Positions 51,224-58,988 of a stretch of 64,000 nt of DNA are shown one piece after another. Both the position numbers and the translations under genes were made by a program. The DNA lies in contig NZ_KE148312.1 in assembly GCF_000238055.2 (NCBI RefSeq), forward strand, positions 196,001 through 260,000, in the 5' to 3' direction. Source of the DNA: Oribacterium parvum ACB1. Its GTDB lineage: Bacteria > Bacillota > Clostridia > Lachnospirales > Lachnospiraceae. How positions within the stretch are numbered: the first letter of the stretch is position 1; each line of letters starts with the position of its first letter. The notes beneath the pieces were generated by a model, which saw only the letters and a list, made by a program, of their open reading frames with translations, did not search any database and had not been told where the DNA came from.

Positions 51224-51954
51224 TGGAAACAATTCTGTATTTGTCCAATGGATATCCAAGTCTTCAGGATAGTTCTAAGATTGCAGAAGAGTATATAGAT
51301 GCAGGATGCAAGATTATAGAAATAGATTTTCCCTCTCGTAATCCTTATTTAGAGGGAGAGTATATCGCATCTCGAATGCAGGAAGCTTTGAATAACTGTT
51401 CTGATTATGCAAAATATATGGAAGAAATGGTTAAACTGAAGACTTCCTATCCGGAGATTAAGTTTATCGTTCTTGCATATGAAGATACTATTCAGGAAAT
51501 TGGTCTAAATCAATTTAAGGAATTCCTAATCAAGAATAAGTTCTTTGATTTGATTTTGGTGGGGAGTAAGAATGCTTGTGTCAAAGAGGCACTTATTCAA
51601 GACGGTATCCGAGTTGCCAACTATGTGCAGTATCAAATGATACCGGAGGAGATTGAAAATGCAAAAAAATCCAATGGTTTTGTTTACTTACAAGCAAAGC
51701 CGATGGAGGGACAGGGATATGTTAATCCTAAGTATACGACTCTAAAAGATTGTATTGCAAAGTTACGATCGGAAGGCATTAACCGTCCTATTTACTGCGG
51801 TGTAGGGCTCAGAGATAGTGAAGATATTAAGATGGTGCGAGAAGCCGGAGGGGACGCAGCATTTATCGGAAGTACTATTTTAAAGTTGCATGGAGATATT
51901 CCTAAAATGAAAGAAAAAATTCGAGAATTTGTAGAAGTAGGCACTTCTGGATAG
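51223..51954 (+). CDS. TrpA-like TIM-barrel lyase (tryptophan synthase alpha paralogue)
   Basis: The 243-residue protein follows tryptophan synthase alpha in order: start ILYLSNGYPSLQDS, then GCKIIEIDFPSRNPYLEG, and the phosphate site YCGVGLRDSEDIK plus AAFIGSTI. E33 corresponds to catalytic E49 of TrpA; the D60 position appears to be E44. No trpB is near, so tryptophan synthesis is unlikely. A retro-aldol cleavage of a sugar phosphate attached to a base is a reasonable inference. The last residues (VEVGTSG) are read from DNA that, on the other strand, encodes an IS66 remnant. Confidence 0.8.
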   Translation: METILYLSNGYPSLQDSSKIAEEYIDAGCKIIEIDFPSRNPYLEGEYIASRMQEALNNCSDYAKYMEEMVKLKTSYPEIKFIVLAYEDTIQEIGLNQFKEFLIKNKFFDLILVGSKNACVKEALIQDGIRVANYVQYQMIPEEIENAKKSNGFVYLQAKPMEGQGYVNPKYTTLKDCIAKLRSEGINRPIYCGVGLRDSEDIKMVREAGGDAAFIGSTILKLHGDIPKMKEKIREFVEVGTSG

Positions 51955-52065
51955 GCCATGCTGTGCACAGTAGTCATCTACTTTTAGACCGCTCTCCTTA
52001 CAATCTTTAATAATGTCAGCCCATTGCCCTGTTCGCATCCTGCTTGTAGAAAGTTTTGTGTTCAT
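51934..52065 (-). pseudogene. IS66-type accessory protein remnant (N-terminal fragment)
   Basis: Read on the minus strand from ATG 52065 (ribosome site GGGAGG), the frame encodes LSTSRMRTGQWADIIKDC and LKVDDYCAQHGLSRSAYFY, the start of the IS66-family TnpA accessory protein. Similarity stops at about 51934, where the end of the TrpA-like gene begins. The rest of the IS66 element is absent. Confidence 0.75.
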
Positions 52066-52520
52066 CTTGAATTCCTCCCTGAGATAGTGTGCAAAGTGGA
52101 AAAAGTTTGTAAAGTGGAAAAAGTGCGTTCAACTTTTCACACTTTTCATGATTATCTCAATTTTTGTGGAGAGAAAAAAGATGACGGGTTATTGCCATTT
52201 ACGAATGACTGAATAGAAGATGGTATTAACTCCCGACATAGGGAAATGCTGAGAGACCATAGAGGCTTATCTATAGAAAGACGAATAAAAACGGTCTTCT
52301 GGATTCTATATGTACCCTCTGGAGCCGTTTTCTTCATCTGAAATATTAAATGTAATGCCTACAGACAAAAGTATTACCAGACTATATAAAAAGATGAATG
52401 AGAAGCAAAAATTAGAAAAAAGCCTATCCATCCGGGGTGATGCTATTGTGTAGAGCGACCTTCATCGAATAAATAAAACATTTGCTAATTGGAATTAGCC
52501 ATCAACACGTTTTGTCCTAT
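52066..52520. other. Debris between island and duplicated acetamidase tail
   Basis: No intact gene. It contains GTGGAAAAAGTTTG-type repeats (about 52095-52130), GAGATAGTGTG...CACACTTTTC...TATCTC inverted words (52080-52158) that may be old IS ends, and an AAAACGG...CCGTTTT hairpin (about 52287-52331). A short protein-like stretch (MNEKQKLEKSLSIRGD, about 52395-52453) is unassigned. Confidence 0.4.
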
Positions 52521-52624
52521 GATGCTTCTCAGTGCCGTAGGAGACCTGCGCTTTTGTCAGGTGGTGGATCCGGAAAGAACCGTGATGATGTGTGTGTCGA
52601 AGAAGATTATGAAGAGCTTATTTT
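52521..52624 (+). pseudogene. Duplicated 3' end of the acetamidase gene
   Basis: This 104-base segment encodes LSAVGDLRFCQVVDPERTVM and MCVSKKIMKSLF in one frame, matching the last 33 codons of the acetamidase gene (41068-41163) with about ten base changes. No upstream part of the gene is present. It lies immediately beyond the nucleoside island. Confidence 0.85.
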
Positions 52625-53240
52625 AATTTATTCTCTCCTTCACCAGTCTCTGCAGAAGGGGAATATTTTTCTCCATAAACCAGGGATTTTTCTTAATCCA
52701 TCCATAATTTAAAGGGCTGGGATGTACCAGTGGGAAATCGATAGGGGAGGAGCAGCTTTCCAAGGAGGATGCTTCGTCCTCTATAGAGTAGGAGTAAAGC
52801 AGTTCCTTTAAGGAAAGCTTTGCTCCTTTTTTATCGTAGTGGGAAATGGCATACTTCCCGATTAAAATTCGAAGCTCAATCTTGGGAAGTAATGCCACAA
52901 GTTCATCGTGATATTTACGCATGAAGCTTCGGGGAGGGAGGTCTCCGCCCTTTCCCTTTCCGGGATAATAAAGGTCCATGGGAACAATGGCAATGGACGT
53001 GCCATAAAAGATTTCTTCGGAAATCCCCATCCACTCCATCAGCCTTTTTCCGGAAAGGTCATGAAAGGGAATACCGGATTCTTCTACCTTTCTTCCCGGC
53101 GCCTGGCCGACTAAAAGAATCTTTGCCTCTTTATGAAACTGAAAAATAGGCGGAATTCCCCGTTCGGTATAGCTTTGATTTTCCGGTAAATGTTCTATTT
53201 CTGCGATGATTTGCTGTAAAGCGGAATTCTGTTTGTTCAT
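52623..53240 (-). CDS. Uracil-DNA glycosylase-superfamily protein
   Basis: The 205-residue protein has the superfamily motifs ILLVGQAPGRKVEESGIPFHD (motif 1, shown here in part) and HPSPLNYGW (motif 3, catalytic-loop histidine). The GQAPG form and size fit the small UDG-like branch close to MUG/UdgX rather than classical Ung. It likely removes damaged bases, but activity is unproven. ATG 53240 is chosen because AAAGGA lies upstream; the longer frame from 53327 has no ribosome site. It converges on the acetamidase tail. Confidence 0.82.
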   Translation of the reverse strand: MNKQNSALQQIIAEIEHLPENQSYTERGIPPIFQFHKEAKILLVGQAPGRKVEESGIPFHDLSGKRLMEWMGISEEIFYGTSIAIVPMDLYYPGKGKGGDLPPRSFMRKYHDELVALLPKIELRILIGKYAISHYDKKGAKLSLKELLYSYSIEDEASSLESCSSPIDFPLVHPSPLNYGWIKKNPWFMEKNIPLLQRLVKERIN

Positions 53241-53382
53241 ATTTTGGTAGTCCTTTTTTAAAATATCACCTAAAATACAAGAATAACACCTTTCAGCATA
53301 GGAAGAAAGCAATAGAATTCCTTTCATTCATAAAGAGTATCGTGCGCAAAGCGTGCGATATCTCGTTAATGGACTTTAGCCA

Positions 53383-53421
53383 GTATCGGAGCTGACATTT
53401 GAAAAATGTTAGCTCTGATAC
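53383..53421. other. Long hairpin beside the IS200 left end
   Basis: GTATCGGAGCTGACATTT (53383-53400) and AATGTTAGCTCTGATAC (53405-53421) form a nearly perfect 17-bp stem with a GAAA-like loop. It ends just before the IS200 left-end hairpin and may be the target context of the insertion or an mRNA leader hairpin for the UDG gene. Confidence 0.55.
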
Positions 53422-53423
53422 AA

Positions 53424-54170
53424 TAAACCACCCGCTATGCGGGTGGGGAACGCTAGTTATACAAAAATCACCTTTCCTTATACAATAAAGTTGTTCAAGC
53501 TATATTGCAGAAAAGGAAGGTGATTTATGGCGAAGAAAGAATATGCATTAGCACATACTAAATGGATGTGTAAATATCATATTGTCTTCACACCGAAGTA
53601 TAGGCGAAAAATAATATATTATCAATACAAGACAGATATACGGGACATAATAGCCCAGCTGTGCAGATACAAAGGAGTGGAGATAATAGAAGGACATCTA
53701 ATGCCTGACCATGTACATATTTTAGTTAGTATTCCTCCCAAGATAAGTGTCTCTTCATTTATGGGATATTTAAAAGGAAAGAGCGCGTTAATGATATTTG
53801 ATAAACACGCAAATTTAAAATATAAATTCGGGAATAGACACTTTTGGGCCGAAGGCTATTATGTCAGTACGGTTGGACTAAATGAAGCCACAATAAAAAA
53901 GTATATTCAAGAGCAAGAGAAACATGATATCGCTCTGGATAAACTTAGTGTTAAGGAGTATGAAGACCCTTTTAAGGGTTGATGTGAAGTGGTACCAATA
54001 CCCCTTTATGGGGTAGCGACGAGTCAAGCGCAATATGGCTTGAATGGAGCTGTGGGAAGGTGCAAAGCAAACTTCCCATAGCCCAAAATGAAAGCCAGCG
54101 CCTTTAGACGCTGGCCTAGTAACAGGGGCTTATAGCCCCCGAGCAAACCACCCGTTTGACGGGTGGTTAT
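53424..54170 (+). mobile_element. IS200-type element (TnpA only)
   Basis: The left end has hairpin CCACCCGC-TAT-GCGGGTGG (53428-53446) and the right end CCACCCGT-TTG-ACGGGTGG (54148-54166), both preceded by AAA. This is the subterminal structure recognised by Y1 transposases. A single tnpA gene is inside; there is no tnpB. Between the gene and right end are further hairpins (CCAGCG...CGCTGG, GGGGCT-TAT-AGCCCC). Exact cut sites are not resolved. Confidence 0.85.
53527..53982 (+). CDS. tnpA: IS200/IS605 family Y1 transposase TnpA
   Basis: The 151-residue HUH transposase has the metal-binding HVHIL motif in LMPDHVHILVSIPP and the catalytic tyrosine in the C-terminal helix region STVGLNEATIKKYIQEQ. 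It moves as single-stranded DNA. Full length and all motifs are present, so the element may be active. AAGGAAGGTG precedes the ATG. Confidence 0.93.
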   Translation: MAKKEYALAHTKWMCKYHIVFTPKYRRKIIYYQYKTDIRDIIAQLCRYKGVEIIEGHLMPDHVHILVSIPPKISVSSFMGYLKGKSALMIFDKHANLKYKFGNRHFWAEGYYVSTVGLNEATIKKYIQEQEKHDIALDKLSVKEYEDPFKG

Positions 54171-54179
54171 GATTTTGTT

Positions 54180-56086
54180 GTGCGCCTAGCGGCGCACGTT
54201 TCTAACGGGTTAAAGTCCCGAATCCGCCCGGTAGTGGGAAGGATATAGCCGAAGGCAAGGGTGTCGAGGGTGACCTCGAATCTGAAGGAAGCTGGATATG
54301 AGGAAGATACTAACTCATGGGCAAATCTCTGGTCTGACGAACAGAAATCTCATATGAGGTTATGCATGAGGATAAGACTGCAGCACAAGCCAAAGTCCAA
54401 TAACTACACGGAATCATGCATGATAAATGAGGCAGATATATGGAGAGGAAGAAACGTGTGGTACCTAGGGAGGTCTGTGTGATAAGCCTTGAAAGAGGTA
54501 ACCATTGCTAGGAGCAATGCTGAACACACAGAAGTCAGCAGAGGTCATAGTAGTCGAGAGACAAAGGACCGAATCAATAGGAGTCTCAAGTATGACTGAG
54601 AAAGGAGGAATGGCTAGTCATGGCAGAAAATACTGAGAACAGTGGCTGTTTGCAGAGAGATAGTGCGGAACATGAAGGGTATGCAAAAGCGCGTAGGTCA
54701 TTCAATCTGATATGGAAAGAAAGAGACAGTGCACAGCCGAAGCGCTTAGAAGCGATACTGCATAAAGATAACGTTAACAGAGCGTATAAGAGAGTGAAGG
54801 CAAACAAGGGAGCACCTGGAATTGATGGAATGACCATCGAAGAGGCACTTCCTTATCTTCAGGAACATCAACAGGAGTTAACTAACCGTATCCATCGTGG
54901 AAAGTATACTCCGTCTCCAGTAAGACGAGTTGAGATTCCTAAACCAGATGGTGGTGTGCGAAAGCTTGGCATACCAACAGTGATAGACCGTACACTTCAA
55001 CAGGCGATAACACAACAATTAGTTCCAATCTATGAGCCACTTTTTACAGACGGCAGTTACGGTTACCGTCCAAACAGAGACGCAAAAGGAGCAATACTTA
55101 AGGTTAAGGAGTACGCTGAACAGGGCTACACATATGCGGTAGTTCTAGACTTATCGAAATATTTCGATACAATCAACCACGAGATTCTTATCAACCTTCT
55201 GAGGAAAAATGTAAAAGATGAACGTGTGGTGCAACTTATCAAGAGGTATCTGAAAAGTGGCGTAATGGAAAATGGAGTGGTTATTGAAACAGAGGAAGGG
55301 TCGCCACAAGGAGGGAATCTATCCCCTTTGCTTGCGAATATCTACCTCAATGAGTTCGACTGGGAGTTTTTGAAAAGAGGTGTCCCATGCATAAGGTATG
55401 CAGATGACATAGTCCTTCTTGCGAAAAGCAGGAAGGCATCAGAGAGACTCTTAGAGAGCAGTACGAGGTATCTTGAGGAGAAACTGAAACTCACAGTGAA
55501 TCGAGAGAAAAGCCGTACTGTCAGTGTATTTGCAATCCGAAATTTTAAATTCCTTGGCTTTGCACTGGGAAGGAACAGAAGTGGCATATATGTCCGAGTT
55601 CATGCAAAGTCTTGGGAGAAGTTTAAGTCGAAACTGAAAGAACTTTCTTCCCGTAAGCTCTGTCAGTCAATCAAGCCGAGCCTAGAAAGAATCAAGGTAT
55701 ACGCAAGAGGGTGGCTTAACTACTATGGAATAGCAAGTATGAAGAGCAACATGAATGAGGTCAACGGATGGCTCTATCACAGAATACGTATGTGTATATG
55801 GAAACAATGGAAATGTGTGCGAACCAGATACCGAAACCTGAGGGTCATGGGAGTTCCTCAAGACCTAGGGTGGAAAACGGCAAACAGCAGACGAGGCTAT
55901 TGGTTTACAACACATACAGTTGTCATGAACATGGCAATGACAAAAGAAAGACTGATAAACAGTGGCTTTTACGATTTAGCCATAGCATATCAGTCTGTGC
56001 ACGTCAACTATTGAAAGCGCTGTATACGAGAACCGTACGTACAGTGCTGTGAGAGGACGGCGATTAGTCACCGCCTCCTACTCGAT
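54180..56086 (+). mobile_element. Group II intron 1 (IIC-like), full length
   Basis: The 5' end GTGCGCC at 54180 matches the group II consensus GUGYG. Domain V/VI-like hairpins lie at 56014-56086 (GCGCTGTATACGAG...CGTACAGTGC, then GGCGATTAGTCACCGCC) and the 3' end is CTACTCGAT. It sits just after a hairpin with T-rich tail (the IS200 right end), which fits the habit of IIC introns of landing after terminator stems. Length is 1907 bases, with one reverse transcriptase gene. The 5' 440 bases are ribozyme, not coding. Confidence 0.88.
54620..56014 (+). CDS. ltrA: Group II intron reverse transcriptase/maturase
   Basis: The 464-residue protein has RT domains in order: PGIDGMTIEEALPYL, RRVEIPKPDGGVRKLGIPT, LDLSKYFDTINHEIL, catalytic YADD in CIRYADDIVLLAK, EEGSPQGGNLSPLLANIYL, then FKFLGFALG, and a group II maturase X domain (YARGWLNYYGIASM). 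It ends without an HNH endonuclease domain, as in IIC introns. It is intact, so it may splice and move both introns. Confidence 0.93.
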   Translation: MAENTENSGCLQRDSAEHEGYAKARRSFNLIWKERDSAQPKRLEAILHKDNVNRAYKRVKANKGAPGIDGMTIEEALPYLQEHQQELTNRIHRGKYTPSPVRRVEIPKPDGGVRKLGIPTVIDRTLQQAITQQLVPIYEPLFTDGSYGYRPNRDAKGAILKVKEYAEQGYTYAVVLDLSKYFDTINHEILINLLRKNVKDERVVQLIKRYLKSGVMENGVVIETEEGSPQGGNLSPLLANIYLNEFDWEFLKRGVPCIRYADDIVLLAKSRKASERLLESSTRYLEEKLKLTVNREKSRTVSVFAIRNFKFLGFALGRNRSGIYVRVHAKSWEKFKSKLKELSSRKLCQSIKPSLERIKVYARGWLNYYGIASMKSNMNEVNGWLYHRIRMCIWKQWKCVRTRYRNLRVMGVPQDLGWKTANSRRGYWFTTHTVVMNMAMTKERLINSGFYDLAIAYQSVHVNY

Positions 56087-56111
56087 TAGAGGGTTTAATT
56101 GAGAGATAAAT

Positions 56112-56137
56112 AAGCCCTCCGATTCTTCGGAGGGCTT
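56112..56137 (+). terminator. Terminator-like hairpin left of the metal ABC operon
   Basis: AAGCCCTCCG-ATTCTT-CGGAGGGCTT forms a 10-bp stem. The surrounding sequence from 56088 (TTTAATTGAGAGATA words) recurs almost unchanged at 60126-60185 on the other side of the operon. Confidence 0.7.
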
Positions 56138-56274
56138 ACCAAAGTAAAACCATATATTGCAGCGATGCAGGGCGGGGCTTTATGCCGCTATACAAAAGAG
56201 AAAAGATAACTGATGACTTACACGAAATAAGTGGCTTTCGCACAGACTATCAATTTCATTACTAAAGAACCTCC

Positions 56275-56331
56275 TTGACATATCTTCTCCCTTAATTATA
56301 TACTATCCATTGGTTAGCTTAGACTAACCAA
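56275..56331 (+). promoter_or_regulatory. Promoter with DtxR/MntR-type operator
   Basis: TTGACA (56275-56280), 18 bases, TATACT (56299-56304). The palindrome TTGGTTAG-CTTAGA-CTAACCAA (56310-56331) starts 6 bases after. It closely resembles the GGTTAG...CTAACC consensus of DtxR/TroR/MntR metal repressors and is placed to block transcription. No such repressor gene is in the window. Confidence 0.75.
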
Positions 56332-56374
56332 CGTCAAGCTTGAAATTTATACTGAAAAAGGAGAAGAGAAGAAA

Positions 56375-57376
56375 TTGAAAAAGACATTATTATTTTTACT
56401 ACTCGGAATTATACTATTAACAAGTTGTGGGAAAACAGGAAGTCAGGGAGAAACAATGACTTCTAAGAAAGATGAAGGCTCTAAAAGTACCATGATTTCC
56501 GGTGCGATGGGAGGTTCAGGAAAGACTGACTCCCAAATGACAAAGAAAAAAGTAACAGTTACTACTTCATTTTTATATGATATGGTAAATCAGCTTGCAG
56601 GCGATATGGTAGATAAAGAGCTTATTATACCAGCAGGAGAAGATCCACATCTTTATGTGGCAAAGCCGGAGGATTTAAGGAAGATTGCCGAGGCTGATTT
56701 GGTGCTTTTTCACGGACTTCACTTTGAGGGGAAGATGCAGGAGGTACTTGAAAAGAAGGGATATGCAGTAGCATCCACATTTTCAGAGGACAAGATTGGC
56801 AAGATGGAGGAAGATGGGGCGGTAATAATAGATCCGCATTTTTGGTTTGATATAGATCTTTACAAAGAAGCCACCGAGAATGCAAGTGCAAAGCTTTCTG
56901 AGCTTTTACCTGAGAAAAAAGATGAAATAGATAAAAATACAAAAGCTTACTTAGAAAAGCTGTCAGCTCTTGATGAAGAAAATAAAAAATCACTTGCAGA
57001 GATTCCTGAAGGCGGACGGTACCTGATTACGCCACACGATGCCTTTAATTATTTTTCAAGAAGATACGGTATTGAAGTTGTAGCTCCTCAAGGGGTTAGC
57101 ACAGATTCAGAGGTCGCAAATAAAGATATAGATAAGACTGTTGACTTTATTGTGAAGCATAAGGTGAAAGCTATTTTTGCAGAATCTACCACAGACCCGG
57201 CAAGGATGGAGAAGCTTAAAGAGGCTTGCAGGGCTAAGGGCTTTGATGTAAAGGTTGTAAGTGGTGAGGGAAATGAGCTGTTTTCCGACTCGCTTGCACC
57301 CGAGGGGCAAAGTGGTGATACTTACATAGATATGTATAAACACAATATAAAGTTAATCACTGAAAACTTAAAGTAA
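56375..57376 (+). CDS. Metal-binding lipoprotein of Mn/Zn/Fe ABC importer (TroA type)
   Basis: The 333-residue product has a lipoprotein signal with LLTSCGK (C18) and a cluster A-I (ZnuA/TroA/MntC) domain. Likely metal ligands lie in GEDPHLYVAKPED (histidine), IDPHFWFD (histidine), FAESTTDPA (glutamate) and GDTYIDMY (aspartate). This set fits Mn or Fe rather than a His-rich Zn protein, but the metal cannot be decided. TTG at 56375 is used, after AAAAGGAGAAGAGAAG. Confidence 0.9.
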   Translation: MKKTLLFLLLGIILLTSCGKTGSQGETMTSKKDEGSKSTMISGAMGGSGKTDSQMTKKKVTVTTSFLYDMVNQLAGDMVDKELIIPAGEDPHLYVAKPEDLRKIAEADLVLFHGLHFEGKMQEVLEKKGYAVASTFSEDKIGKMEEDGAVIIDPHFWFDIDLYKEATENASAKLSELLPEKKDEIDKNTKAYLEKLSALDEENKKSLAEIPEGGRYLITPHDAFNYFSRRYGIEVVAPQGVSTDSEVANKDIDKTVDFIVKHKVKAIFAESTTDPARMEKLKEACRAKGFDVKVVSGEGNELFSDSLAPEGQSGDTYIDMYKHNIKLITENLK

Positions 57377-57391
57377 GAAGGAGGGGTAGGC

Positions 57392-58108
57392 ATGGAAGAG
57401 GTGATTGTAAAGGTAGAGGATTTGACTATAGCCTACCACGACAAGCCTGTGCTAAAGGATTGTGATATAGATATAATGGCAGGCTCGGTTACAGCCGTTA
57501 TTGGGCCAAACGGTGCAGGTAAATCTACCTTGATAAAGGGGATATTGGGACTTCAAAATAAGCTTGCAGGTGAGATTCTTATTATGGGGGAGCCCATTAA
57601 AAAAGTCCAGAAGAAAATAGCCTATATTCCGCAGACTTCTGAGGTAAACTGGGACTTTCCAACCACCGTTATGGATGTGGTGCTTATGGGCAGATATGTA
57701 CATCTAGGTTGGTTTAGGCATCCCGGGCTGGAGGATAGGGAAAAAGCGGAGGCGGCTCTTAAAAGGATAGGTATGTATGAGTTTAAGAATAGGCAGATAT
57801 CCAAGCTTTCAGGAGGGCAGAGACAGAGGGTATTTATAGCAAGACTGATAGCACAGGAGGCAGAGATTTATTTTATGGATGAGCCTCTTGCTGGCATAGA
57901 TAAGGTTACGGAGAAGGTAATAATTGATTTTATAAAAGAAGAGCAAAAAAAGGGGAAAACTGCTGTGATAGTCCATCACGACCTTGCCACAATAAGGGAA
58001 TATTTTGATCATGTGGTTATAATCAACAAAAAGGTAGTGGCTGAAGGCAGGGTAAGTGAGGCATTCACAAACGAAAATTTAGAAAAGGCGATGATGAAAA
58101 ATGTTTAA
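57392..58108 (+). CDS. Mn/Zn/Fe ABC importer ATPase (TroB type)
   Basis: The 238-residue ATPase has Walker A GPNGAGKST, signature LSGGQRQR, Walker B IYFMDEPLAGIDK and H-loop VHHDLA, with the MGRYVHLGWFRHPG segment typical of metal importers. AAGGAGGGG precedes the ATG. It overlaps the first permease by 8 bases. Confidence 0.92.
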   Translation: MEEVIVKVEDLTIAYHDKPVLKDCDIDIMAGSVTAVIGPNGAGKSTLIKGILGLQNKLAGEILIMGEPIKKVQKKIAYIPQTSEVNWDFPTTVMDVVLMGRYVHLGWFRHPGLEDREKAEAALKRIGMYEFKNRQISKLSGGQRQRVFIARLIAQEAEIYFMDEPLAGIDKVTEKVIIDFIKEEQKKGKTAVIVHHDLATIREYFDHVVIINKKVVAEGRVSEAFTNENLEKAMMKNV

Positions 58109-58988
58109 CATCGATATACTTACAAGCTATACGTTTATCATAGTTGGAAGCGGTACATTTTTGCTTGCAGCCATAGCAGGGGCTGTGGGCTGTATTACAG
58201 TACTTAAGGGACAGTCGCTGATAGGAGATGCCATAGGACATGCTGCATTCCCTGGGATAATCCTGTCTTTTATGCTTTTTATGCAAAGGGAGCCTGTGCT
58301 GTTAACGCTGGGAGCGGTAGCATCCGGTGCTACAGCCTTTATGCTCATTCAGGTCATAAAGGAGAATTCAAAGCTTAAGTTAGATGCGATACTTGCAGTG
58401 GTTTTGTCGTCATTTTTTGGAGTGGGAATGGTGTTAAAAAGCTATATTCAGGGTAATAGCAACTATAAGGAGGCTGCTCAGTCAGGGCTTTCAAGCTATA
58501 TCTTTGGACAGGCCGCATACATTATGAAGGACGATGTGAAGCTCATAGTGTATATTGGAGTTCCTGCTTTGGTTTTACTTGTTTTATTTTACAAAGAAAT
58601 CAAGTTATTTTTATTTGACGAAATATATGCAAGCACCATTGGGATAAGGGCGGTTTTACTCTATGGCATAATTCTTGTAATGACGATGGGAATAATAGCA
58701 ACAGGACTGAAACTTGTGGGAGCTATCCTTATTTCATCTTTGCTTATAATACCCGCAATTACAGCTCTTCAATGGAGCGATAAATTTAGCAGGGTACTTA
58801 TAATAGCGGGTGTGGTTGGCGGAGTTTCAGCACTTATCGGTACTTATATTTCAACTGCTTATGACGGAATGAGCACAGGGGCAACCATAATACTCATAAT
58901 GGGAAGCTTTGCAATCATTTCTCTTGTAATAGGGCCGCATGGGATGATAAAGAACCTTAGGATGAGGAGGCATGGAGGAAATGATTGA
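58101..58988 (+). CDS. Mn/Zn/Fe ABC importer permease 1 (TroC type)
   Basis: The 295-residue membrane protein has about nine hydrophobic segments and ABC-3 family motifs GQSLIGDAIGHAAFPGI and GLKLVGAILISSLLIIPA. It overlaps the second permease gene by 17 bases. The two permeases form a heterodimeric channel, as in Treponema TroCD. Confidence 0.9.
   Translation: MFNIDILTSYTFIIVGSGTFLLAAIAGAVGCITVLKGQSLIGDAIGHAAFPGIILSFMLFMQREPVLLTLGAVASGATAFMLIQVIKENSKLKLDAILAVVLSSFFGVGMVLKSYIQGNSNYKEAAQSGLSSYIFGQAAYIMKDDVKLIVYIGVPALVLLVLFYKEIKLFLFDEIYASTIGIRAVLLYGIILVMTMGIIATGLKLVGAILISSLLIIPAITALQWSDKFSRVLIIAGVVGGVSALIGTYISTAYDGMSTGATIILIMGSFAIISLVIGPHGMIKNLRMRRHGGND

Noticed and set aside
52152-52337. 61-residue minus-strand frame
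   Set aside because: Low-quality composition in a debris region, and no ribosome site.
53982-54170. Guide RNA (omega RNA) of a TnpB system at the IS200 right end
   Set aside because: The element has hairpins here but encodes no TnpB, so an RNA-guided nuclease role is unsupported.
54261-54482. 73-residue open frame, repeated at 60267-60488
   Set aside because: It lies in the 5' ribozyme part of both introns; its conservation reflects RNA structure, and no ribosome site is present.
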